64,000 nt of DNA, taken from contig NZ_CP080377.1 in assembly GCF_019443505.1 (NCBI RefSeq), positions 620,001-684,000 of the forward strand, given 5' to 3'. This DNA comes from Janthinobacterium sp. PAMC25594. GTDB taxonomy: Bacteria; Pseudomonadota; Gammaproteobacteria; Burkholderiales; Burkholderiaceae_D. Below, one piece after another: positions 8,206-15,381 of this stretch. Position numbers and translations under genes: made by a program. The stretch's first letter is position 1. Each line of letters opens with the position of its first letter. The notes beneath the pieces are model-generated. The model did no database searches. It had not been told where the DNA came from and saw only the letters and a program-made list of their open reading frames with translations.

Positions 8206-9752
8206 CGGGGCAGCAGCGGCGTGCCGCCGTCGCCCAGGCGGAAGGCATCGACCACACGCAATAAATCATGTGCCTGGTCCTGCATGCTTTGCGCGGCGGC
8301 GGCCGATTGCTCGACGAGGGCGGCATTGCGCTGGGTCAATTCATCCATTTCCGTGATGGCATTGTTGACTTCCTCGATGCCCTTGCTCTGGCGCTGGCTG
8401 GCCGCCGTGATGTCGTTCATGATTTCCGTCACTTGCTGCACGGAAGCGACAATATCGCCCATGGTGCGCCCGGCGCTGTCGGCCAGCTCGCTGCCCGTTT
8501 CTATCCTGGCAACGGAATCCTCGATCAGCTGCTTGATTTCGCGCGCCGCCGTGGCCGAGCGCTGCGCCAGCCCCCGCACTTCGGTGGCGACGACGGCAAA
8601 GCCGCGTCCCTGTTCGCCCGCGCGCGCCGCTTCCACGGCCGCGTTCAAGGCAAGGATATTGGTCTGGAACGCGATGCCGTCGATGACGGCGATGATGTCG
8701 ACGATGCGCCCCGAACTGGCCTTGATCGAGCCCATCGTTTCGACCACCTGGCCCACCACGCGGCCGCCTTCCAGCGCCACGTTCGAGGTCGACAGCACCA
8801 TCTGGTTGGCCTGGTGCGCATGGCTGGCATTTTCGCGCACGGTATCGGTCAGGGCGTGCATCGAGGTCGCCGTTTCTTGCAAGGAATGGGCTTGCGACTC
8901 CGTGCGGGCCGACAAGTCCGCATTGCCGAGTGCGATTTCACTCGCTTCCACCGTGATGGTGGAGCCCGCCTGGCGTATCTCGCCCAATAAAGTGTTCCAG
9001 TTTTTCAAGACCGTGGCCAGCGCGCGCGACAGCTTGCCCACCTCGTCGTCTCCTTGGGCGTCGATGCGCATGGTCAGGTCGCCGGCGGCCAGCGACTCGG
9101 CGGCGCGGCAAGCCTCGTCGATGGGGCGCACGACGGAACGCGCCACCCAGGTGGCGATCAGGGCCAGCAAGGCAAAGCCGATGGCCATGGTGCCGAGCGA
9201 CAGCCAGCCGGCGCGCTGGCCCGCGGTTTTTGTTTCCTGCAAGGCATCGACGGTGCGATGGTCGAGGTTGAGCAGCACCTGGCGCAGCTGCCCGCGCACT
9301 TGCTGGTAGTGCGTGGCGGCATTTTGCATCGCCGCCACGCCCGTATTCGGGTCCATCGACGCCAGGTCCAGCGCCTGCGCCACGCTGGCGCGGTAGCGTT
9401 CGAGGCCCGGCAGGGCCTGGGCCGCTTCCGTGGCGGCGCCCGAGAATTTCTGCAGTTCCTTCAATCCTTGCGCAATGGCATTAAGCTGGCCATCCGTTTG
9501 CGCGCCGAATTGCTTGAATTGCTCGTCCGTCAGGCTGGCGGCGATGGCGATCTTCGCATACACATCGGCGTGTACCTGGCCCAGGGCAATAGCTTGCTGA
9601 TTGGCAAGCCGTTCGGCCGTCAGGGTGACGTCTTTCAGTTCGCGCATGCGCTGCTCGTTCTGCTGCATGGCGAAGTAGGACAAGGCCCCCATGGCCAGCA
9701 GGCAAGCCAGCGCGACCAGCGGGACGATCAACATCTTCTGTGCGATTTTCAT
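8202..9752 (-). CDS. Methyl-accepting chemotaxis protein
   Basis: 516 residues. An N-terminal helix (about 5-27), a periplasmic four-helix-bundle sensor of about 150 residues (4HB_MCP type), a second membrane helix near residues 185-205, then HAMP ([22 protein letters not shown]) and the signalling hairpin. The hairpin tip reads [26 protein letters not shown], with [19 protein letters not shown] as the return. The ATG at 9752 gives a short cytoplasmic start; a TTG 18 nt upstream has no ribosome-binding site. A Cache-domain protein gene lies just upstream on the same strand. Confidence 0.93.
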   Translation of the reverse strand: MKIAQKMLIVPLVALACLLAMGALSYFAMQQNEQRMRELKDVTLTAERLANQQAIALGQVHADVYAKIAIAASLTDEQFKQFGAQTDGQLNAIAQGLKELQKFSGAATEAAQALPGLERYRASVAQALDLASMDPNTGVAAMQNAATHYQQVRGQLRQVLLNLDHRTVDALQETKTAGQRAGWLSLGTMAIGFALLALIATWVARSVVRPIDEACRAAESLAAGDLTMRIDAQGDDEVGKLSRALATVLKNWNTLLGEIRQAGSTITVEASEIALGNADLSARTESQAHSLQETATSMHALTDTVRENASHAHQANQMVLSTSNVALEGGRVVGQVVETMGSIKASSGRIVDIIAVIDGIAFQTNILALNAAVEAARAGEQGRGFAVVATEVRGLAQRSATAAREIKQLIEDSVARIETGSELADSAGRTMGDIVASVQQVTEIMNDITAASQRQSKGIEEVNNAITEMDELTQRNAALVEQSAAAAQSMQDQAHDLLRVVDAFRLGDGGTPLLPR

Positions 9753-9812
9753 CGGAATCCATATCGTCAAGAGAGCGAAAAACCATCCCGGCGCTGGCGG
9801 CGCGGCGGCGGG

Positions 9813-10280
9813 CTACAGGTAAATGCCACCGCAGACGACGGTGTCGGCCAGTTTTTCGCAGTACATGGCCTTCGGTTCGATCTTCTTGTTTTCCGGATTC
9901 GTGAATTTGTATTCCTGCCAGAACTTGCCCTTGCTCTTGGCCAGGTCGACTCTTTCCTTGACGAAGGCCTTGCCGTCGATATCCTTGAGTTCAATCAGGT
10001 TCTTGCCCACCATTTTCGGGTTGGCGCCATGCGCGACCACCGTGCCGTCGAGTTTATACACGACCAGGTACAGGTCATGCAGGATGAATTGCGGCGCCTT
10101 GGCCGTGATCTCGCCATACGCCTTGGCGTCGCCGGCACTCTTGATGTAGCTCACGCCTTTCTTGACCATGGCTTCGGCGTCGGCGCGCGTGGCGCCGCCG
10201 TCGGCCGCGCTGGCGATGGAGGGCAAGGTGGCGGCGGCAAGTATGAGCGACAGGCAAATGGCAGGGGCGAACTTGGACAT
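9813..10280 (-). CDS. Periplasmic single-Cache-domain protein
   Basis: 155 residues with a signal peptide (1-25, ending SIASA). The mature part is one sCache_2-like domain: ADAEAMVKKGVSYIKSAG, then FILHDLYLVVYKLDGTVVAHGANPKMVGKN and LKDIDGKAFVKE, with no membrane anchor and no output domain. A disulfide is possible between the Cys of MYCEKL and TVVCGG. Stand-alone Cache proteins bind small ligands such as carboxylates. Its gene lies 60 nt upstream of a chemoreceptor on the same strand, so it may present a ligand to it. GGAGA precedes the ATG. Confidence 0.85.
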   Translation of the reverse strand: MSKFAPAICLSLILAAATLPSIASAADGGATRADAEAMVKKGVSYIKSAGDAKAYGEITAKAPQFILHDLYLVVYKLDGTVVAHGANPKMVGKNLIELKDIDGKAFVKERVDLAKSKGKFWQEYKFTNPENKKIEPKAMYCEKLADTVVCGGIYL

Positions 10281-10507
10281 GAGAATCTCCTTCACATTGC
10301 GGCAGGGAAAGCCGGCAGAGAACCGGTGCGGTGGGGGGAGCGCTGACGGTTCATGGTAGCGCGATGCCAGCGGGCATGCGCTGGTGCAACAGATTTTTTT
10401 TGAATGGGGCGTTTTTGCAACATCGCGTGCACGTTGCCGCAATGGGATTTTCAGAGGGGAAAGGCCGCTGCCGGCTATCGATACACTAGTGTGGCATGCG
10501 CGCCGCG

Positions 10508-10939
10508 CTACCAGTTGGCAGGGTCTTCCGCCGCCGCGCGCGCCAGATCGTCGGCCCAATCCTGCTGCGCCAGTCGGTAGATATCGGCGAAAAAGGCGCG
10601 CGGGTCGGCCATTTCATCCCACAAGGCGGGCAGGGCGTGCGTGCTTTCGGGATCATGCTCAAGGATGGCCTGGAAATCGTAGCCGGGGTCGTGCAGCGCC
10701 TGCGCCAGCACGGCCACCAGCGCATGGCGGTGGCGGTAGCTGAGTTCCTTGTATTGCGACGTGATGTCGCGCCGTATCAGCGCCGTGCGCTGCAGCGGGT
10801 CGTTCATGTCCCAGGTGTCCAGTTCCACTCCCAGGGTGTGTTCGCGGTCATACACGTCGAAGGGGCCGAGGAAGTGGTACAGCGTAGGTTCATACGGCAG
10901 GTCGACCCAGGGGCCGCGCAGTCCATTTTGTTTTTGCAC
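10508..10939 (-). CDS. Small protein of unknown function, coupled to the preceding gene
   Basis: About 143 residues if started at the GTG at 10939, which has GGGGAG six bases before it; no ATG is well placed. The protein is soluble, acidic and rich in Trp/Tyr/His (YEPTLYHFLGPFDVYDREHTLGVELDTWD; later FADIYRLAQQDWADDLARAAAEDPANW). No family was recognised. It follows the membrane-anchored gene 10953-11339 with 13 nt between stop and start, so the two are probably translated together. Confidence 0.6.
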   Translation of the reverse strand: MQKQNGLRGPWVDLPYEPTLYHFLGPFDVYDREHTLGVELDTWDMNDPLQRTALIRRDITSQYKELSYRHRHALVAVLAQALHDPGYDFQAILEHDPESTHALPALWDEMADPRAFFADIYRLAQQDWADDLARAAAEDPANW

Positions 10940-10952
10940 AATGACTCCCCGT

Positions 10953-11339
10953 TCACGCGCATTCAGGCAAGGTCCAGCCCTCGTAGCCCATGTCGGTCGG
11001 ATAGATGGCGCGGGACTGGTTCTGGCCCCAGCGCGCATGGTCGAGGATGCCGTCTTCATGCATGTCCAGCACCCATTCCGTGCTTTCCAGCAAGGAGCCA
11101 TCCTTGTGGTAGACGCGGAAGAAGGTAGAAGTGCTGAGCGCGCGCACGATATTGTGCGGCACGCCGTTGCCATAATGGGGCACATAGGTCTTGATCACGC
11201 ACGTGCGCTGGTCGTTCCATTGCTGGGCATACACGCTGGCATTGCGGGCCGCGCTCACCTTGATGAAGAGCCAGCCTGCCAGCACGATGGCGAACAGGAG
11301 GGCGGCGGCGATCAGGCCGGTTTTCTTGAGTAGCTGCAT
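10953..11339 (-). CDS. Small membrane-anchored protein of unknown function
   Basis: 128 residues starting MQLLKKTGL, with one hydrophobic helix (about residues 7-27) and a periplasmic or surface domain of about 100 residues. The domain has two cysteines (RTCVIK and the terminal PECA) and a pattern of short strands such as FFRVYHKDGSLLESTEWVLD. No family was recognised with confidence. It forms a two-gene unit with the small downstream gene. The start is uncertain because the ribosome-binding site is weak; an ATG 36 nt upstream is also in frame. Confidence 0.6.
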   Translation of the reverse strand: MQLLKKTGLIAAALLFAIVLAGWLFIKVSAARNASVYAQQWNDQRTCVIKTYVPHYGNGVPHNIVRALSTSTFFRVYHKDGSLLESTEWVLDMHEDGILDHARWGQNQSRAIYPTDMGYEGWTLPECA

Positions 11340-11452
11340 GAGGTCATGGCGGGGCCGAAAACGAAGTTGCCGCATTGTATGCCAAGAGCGGAAATGCTTG
11401 CCGTACAGCATGTACAGCAAGCATTTACCCGTTTATTACCGTGTATGGCCGT

Positions 11453-12004
11453 CTACTTCGCCAGGGACGCATGCAGGGCGTTGGCCATGTCCAGGTGATG
11501 TTGCAGTGCTGGCAATGTTTTTGCGGCAAAGGCTTTGATGTCGGGATCGCTGGCCTTCTGGCTCGCATCCGTGAACAGCTTCACGGCATCCTTGTGCGCG
11601 GCCACGCCGATGCTGGCCGCATATTCCTTGTCGAAGGGCACGCCTTCCAGGCGGCCCAGCTTGTCGATCTGCGCCTGGTGCTTCTTGCCGGGCTGGTCGC
11701 TGACCTCGATCTGCTTGCTGCTGGCTAGCTGTTTCAGCTCTTCGGCCACTTGCGTATGACCGGTGACCATGGCATCGGCGAATTTCTTCACTTCCCCATT
11801 GCTGCTCTTGCTTTGCGCCACTTTGCTGGCGGCAATTTCCGTGCTGCCCGCATCGGCGGCCTTGCTGAGGAATTGCTTGTCGTACGCGCCCGGCGCGGCG
11901 GCGGCGATGCTGTTGATGGCGATGCCGCTCAGCAGCGCCACGGCGGCGCCGATGGCCACGCTTTTCAGCGAGGGCGTGCGGGAACTGGTGGTCGAAATGC
12001 GCAT
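11453..12004 (-). CDS. DUF4142 ferritin-like exported protein
   Basis: 183 residues. A signal or anchor helix (about 16-36) is followed by a four-helix domain: YDKQFLSKAADAGSTEIAAS, EVKKFADAMVTGHTQVAEEL, DKEYAASIGVAAHKDAVKLF and DPDIKAFAAKTLPALQHHLD. This is the DUF4142 (ferritin-like) pattern, with histidines and acids at the usual helix positions. Members are periplasmic and linked to stress and envelope functions, but the biochemical role is not established. AGGAGT precedes the ATG. Confidence 0.88.
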   Translation of the reverse strand: MRISTTSSRTPSLKSVAIGAAVALLSGIAINSIAAAAPGAYDKQFLSKAADAGSTEIAASKVAQSKSSNGEVKKFADAMVTGHTQVAEELKQLASSKQIEVSDQPGKKHQAQIDKLGRLEGVPFDKEYAASIGVAAHKDAVKLFTDASQKASDPDIKAFAAKTLPALQHHLDMANALHASLAK

Positions 12005-12104
12005 GGGAACTCCTTTCGAGTGTGGTTTTTAATGCAAGCTGATGACAATATTAAGCCAGCAGCCTGCGCACACCCATAGGACACGCACGATGATTCCCGT
12101 AGGA

Positions 12105-12755
12105 CTAGTCCTGTTCGTTAGCGCACAATTCGACTTGTTTCAGGGCAAACAAGGCCGCGATGCCGGCATCGCGGCGCCAGGCAGGCATGCCGATGTCGAG
12201 CCATTCCGACATCGCATCCAGGTGGGATGGCTCCGAGACGCTGTGTTCGAGTTCTTCGAGCACCGTGTCGCGGTCGATATACAGGCTGTCCAGCCAGGCA
12301 TCGAACGAGGGCGCCAGCTCGATGAAACCGTGGGCGCGCTTGCCTGTCCACTCCGGCAACTCCTGCACATAGGCCAGCACGCGGCCGCCGCCTTCTTCCG
12401 TCAAGTCCAGGTAGATCATGGAATTGCCGCCGTCGCGGGCGAACGGCAGGATGCGCACCGGCATATTCGTATGCTTGCGCGCGGCGCGGATTTCGCCAAC
12501 TAGGGTTTCATCGCAGAAATCGCCCTCGTCGGCGCTGAAGAAGGTATTGAAGCCCATTTTTTCCACGCCACCATTGCCGTCCGGCACATCGGTGGTGTAG
12601 TCGAACCAGGCGCCGTTGGCGACCTGCAAGAAGGCCAGGAAGGCGGGCGGCAACGGTGCTTCCAGCAGGGTTTCGATGGCGGCGATCTGCTGCGCCGTGG
12701 GGGCAGGCTTGGCGCCCTCGAGCGCCAGGTGGCGGTATTGCGTGTAATAAGTCAT
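12105..12755 (-). CDS. SMI1/KNR4 (SUKH) family protein
   Basis: 216 residues. The N-terminal half fits the SUKH fold: PTAQQIAAIETLLEAPLPPAFLAFLQVANGAWF, then ILPFARDGGNSMIYLDLTEEGGGRVLAYVQE and the closing APSFDAWLDSL. SUKH proteins are often immunity proteins of contact-dependent or type VI toxins, but no toxin gene is next to it. It starts three bases after the stop of the MerR-type regulator gene, so both are probably one transcript. A role as orphan immunity protein or housekeeping SUKH protein cannot be decided. Confidence 0.85.
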   Translation of the reverse strand: MTYYTQYRHLALEGAKPAPTAQQIAAIETLLEAPLPPAFLAFLQVANGAWFDYTTDVPDGNGGVEKMGFNTFFSADEGDFCDETLVGEIRAARKHTNMPVRILPFARDGGNSMIYLDLTEEGGGRVLAYVQELPEWTGKRAHGFIELAPSFDAWLDSLYIDRDTVLEELEHSVSEPSHLDAMSEWLDIGMPAWRRDAGIAALFALKQVELCANEQD

Positions 12756-12758
12756 TGA

Positions 12759-13151
12759 TTATCCTTGTAATTTTCTTGCGACCGCGACGCCATCCTCGCA
12801 GCCCGTCTCCACCTTCGCCAGCGCATCGACGAGTCCGGCGCGCAGCACGGCCATCGAACGGGCCTTGCCGTCGATCTGGGCGATTTTCGTTTCCAGCATG
12901 ATTCGCTTGGTTTGCGCATCGAGCGCGTTTTCCTGCCAGACGGCAATGACTTCGGCGATTTCCTTGAGGGTAAAACCCAGCGCCTTGGCGTGGCCAATCA
13001 GCTCGATCCGGCGCAAGGCTTGCGCCGAGTACTCTTTATAGTTGTTCGTCAAACCCGGCTGCGGTGCTTCGTCCAGCAGCCCCTGGCGCTCGTAGAAGCG
13101 CACCGTGTCCTTGCTGACGCCCGTCAGGCGGGTGATTTCTCCGATGCGCAT
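12759..13151 (-). CDS. MerR-family transcriptional regulator
   Basis: 130 residues. The DNA-binding half is MRIGEITRLTGVSKDTVRFYERQGLL, followed by a dimerisation helix. The effector part is short and has one cysteine (ETGCEDG, near residue 116), so metal sensing by a Cys pair is unlikely. It is divergent from a short-chain dehydrogenase gene, and the 71-bp gap has a MerR-type promoter pointing at that gene. It lies directly upstream of the SUKH gene on its own strand. Confidence 0.88.
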   Translation of the reverse strand: MRIGEITRLTGVSKDTVRFYERQGLLDEAPQPGLTNNYKEYSAQALRRIELIGHAKALGFTLKEIAEVIAVWQENALDAQTKRIMLETKIAQIDGKARSMAVLRAGLVDALAKVETGCEDGVAVARKLQG

Positions 13152-13161
13152 GATTTTTCTA

Positions 13162-13193
13162 TTGACCGTGGACTAAAGTCTACAGTTTACAGT
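13162..13193 (+). promoter_or_regulatory. MerR-type promoter of the SDR gene
   Basis: TTGACC (13162-13167) and TACAGT (13188-13193) are separated by 20 bp, longer than normal, and the spacer holds a near-perfect dyad GTGGACT-AA-AGTCTAC (13168-13183; one mismatch). This layout is what MerR-family activators act on. The dehydrogenase ATG is 30 nt downstream. Confidence 0.7.
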
Positions 13194-13222
13194 GAATTTC
13201 TCTTCACTACGATTCAATTGCC

Positions 13223-14014
13223 ATGACCGCTTTCAATTACACCAATCAAACCGTGCTGATCACGGGCGCCTCGTCCGGCATCGGCCGCGTCTTTGCGGAA
13301 ACTTTGGCCGCGCGCGGCGCGCATTTGCTGTTGCTGGCCCGCTCGGGCGCCGTGCTCGACAGTCTGGCCAAGGAACTTTCCCAACGCCACGGCATCCGCG
13401 CGCACGCGCTGGTGGCCGACTTGAGACTGCCCGGCGCCGCTGCACTAGCCCATGCACAGGCCTGCGCGCTGGGCATGCCGCCCGATGTGCTGATCAATAA
13501 CGCGGGTTTCGCCACGCATGGCAGGTTCGAGACCATCGCTCTCGCGCGCCAGGCGGCCGAGGTGACCGTCAATTGCACGGCCCTCATGGAACTGACGCAC
13601 TGCGCCTTGCCGCACATGCTGGCGCAAGGACGGGGCGCCATCATCAACGTGGCGTCCACGGCGGCCCTGCAGCCTGATCCCTACATGGCGGTCTACGGCG
13701 CCAGCAAGGCTTTCGTGCTGTCGTTTTCGGAAGCGCTGTGGGCGGAAAACCGCAACCGCGGCGTGCGCGTGCTGGCCCTGTGCCCGGGCGCCACGGAAAC
13801 GGCTTTCTTCAACGTGGTGGCCGCGCCCGAAGCGGCCGTGGGCAAGCGCATGGCGCCGCAAGCCGTCGTCGATGAAGCGCTGCGGGCGCTGGACCGGGGC
13901 CGCAGCAGCCATGTGGCGGGCCGGCCCAACCGGCTGCTGGCCTGGCTGCCGCGCTTGCTGCCGCGCCAGACCGTGCTGGGCATCGTGGAAGGCATGCTCA
14001 AGCCACGGACTTGA
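13223..14014 (+). CDS. Short-chain dehydrogenase/reductase
   Basis: 263 residues, the normal SDR length. The nucleotide-binding turn is TGASSGIG (residues 14-21), NNAG is at 92-95, and the catalytic residues are Ser145, Tyr158 and Lys162 (INVAS ... YGASK). PGATET follows, as in classical SDRs. Loss of acid residues after strand 2 (LLLLARSG) suggests NADP preference. The substrate is unknown; regulation by the divergent MerR-type protein suggests a stress or detoxification role. It ends six bases from the convergent Nramp gene. Confidence 0.9.
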   Translation: MTAFNYTNQTVLITGASSGIGRVFAETLAARGAHLLLLARSGAVLDSLAKELSQRHGIRAHALVADLRLPGAAALAHAQACALGMPPDVLINNAGFATHGRFETIALARQAAEVTVNCTALMELTHCALPHMLAQGRGAIINVASTAALQPDPYMAVYGASKAFVLSFSEALWAENRNRGVRVLALCPGATETAFFNVVAAPEAAVGKRMAPQAVVDEALRALDRGRSSHVAGRPNRLLAWLPRLLPRQTVLGIVEGMLKPRT

Positions 14015-14020
14015 TGCGCG

Positions 14021-15301
14021 TCAAAACGCCATCGTGGCGAACATGGCCAGCACGGCCGTCGCCATGACGATGGTCGACAGCCAGCCCAGCGCCCGCAGGC
14101 GGCGCGAAATGGTCAAGGTGCCCATGATGGCGGGGCGCGAGGCCATCACCATCATCAGACCCATGATGGGTACGGAAATGACGCCGTTGATGACGGCGCT
14201 CCAGTACAGCGCCTTGATGGGATCGAGCGGCGAAAAGCACAGGGCGGCGCCGATCACGGTGGCCGTGATGATGATGCCGTAAAACTTCTTGGCCGCCCTG
14301 GGCGCCAGTTCCAGACTGTTTTTCCAGTGAAAGGCACCCGCCATGGCGTAGGCGGCCGAGCCGGCCAGCACGGGAATGGCCAGCAAGCCCGTGCCGATGA
14401 TGCCCAGGCTGAACAGGGCAAACGCGAACTCGCCCGCAATGGGGCGCAGGGCGGAAGCGGCCTGGGCGGACGTGTCGATATGCGTGATGCCTTGCGCGCC
14501 CAGGGTCACGGCCGTCGTCAGCATGATGAAGAAGGCCACCAGATTGGAAAAACCCATGCCGATGGCCGTGTCCATCTTGATGCGCTGGAATTGCCGTGGC
14601 GCCTGCTCGGGCGTGCGGCGCAAGGCTTGCGCGCTGGAATCGGCCTGCAAGTCTTCCACTTCCTGTGAGGCTTGCCAGAAAAACAGGTAGGGGCTGATCG
14701 TGGTGCCGAACACGGCCACGATCATGGTCACCGAGGCGGCCGACCAGGCGAACCGGGGCCAGACGGTGCGCAGCGCCACTTCGCCCCAGGGAATGTGTAC
14801 GGTGAGCACGGTGGCCACATAGGCCAGCAAGCCCAGGGTCAGCCATTTCAGGATGCGCACGTACTTCTGATAGGGGATAAACACTTGCAGCAGCAGCGAC
14901 AGCAAACCAAAGCCCACGGCGTACAGGTGCGTGGGACCGCCGATGATCAGGGTCAGGGCGTCGCCCATGGCGGCCACGTCGGCGGCGATATTGATGACAT
15001 TGGCCAGCAGCAGCAAGCCGACGATGGCGTACAACAAAGAGCGGGGATAGTGGCGGCGGATATTCGTCGCCAGCCCATGGCCGCTGACCCGGCCTATCTT
15101 GGCGCTGATGACCTGGATGCCGAGCATCAGCGGGAAGGTCAGGCAGACGGTCCACAACATGCCGAAGCCGAACTGGGCGCCTGCCTGCGAATACGTGGCG
15201 ATGCCGCTGGGGTCGTCGTCGGCCGCGCCCGTGATCAGGCCTGGCCCCAGCTTGCCCAGCCAGGTGTCGGATGGGGCTGCCGGGCCGCTGTCGGTCTGCA
15301 T
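14021..15301 (-). CDS. Nramp-family metal transporter with altered signature motifs
   Basis: 426 residues with about 11 membrane helices. The first helix carries DDDPSGIATYSQAG (Asp30-Pro31-Ser32-Gly33) where classical Nramp/MntH has DPGN. Helix 6 has FGTTISPYLFFWQASQ where MPH is expected. The Asp-Pro break is kept, but the Asn and the Met that bind soft divalent metals are not. It therefore belongs to the Nramp-related group rather than to true MntH, and the ion may not be Mn2+ or Fe2+. No metalloregulator gene or obvious riboswitch lies upstream. Confidence 0.85.
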   Translation of the reverse strand: MQTDSGPAAPSDTWLGKLGPGLITGAADDDPSGIATYSQAGAQFGFGMLWTVCLTFPLMLGIQVISAKIGRVSGHGLATNIRRHYPRSLLYAIVGLLLLANVINIAADVAAMGDALTLIIGGPTHLYAVGFGLLSLLLQVFIPYQKYVRILKWLTLGLLAYVATVLTVHIPWGEVALRTVWPRFAWSAASVTMIVAVFGTTISPYLFFWQASQEVEDLQADSSAQALRRTPEQAPRQFQRIKMDTAIGMGFSNLVAFFIMLTTAVTLGAQGITHIDTSAQAASALRPIAGEFAFALFSLGIIGTGLLAIPVLAGSAAYAMAGAFHWKNSLELAPRAAKKFYGIIITATVIGAALCFSPLDPIKALYWSAVINGVISVPIMGLMMVMASRPAIMGTLTISRRLRALGWLSTIVMATAVLAMFATMAF

Positions 15302-15381
15302 GCGTCGCTCCTGTGTGATGGAGCGAGCAGCGTATCACAGGCGGGCGGCGCAAAGAAGGGGCGCCGCCCGGGATGCACGAT

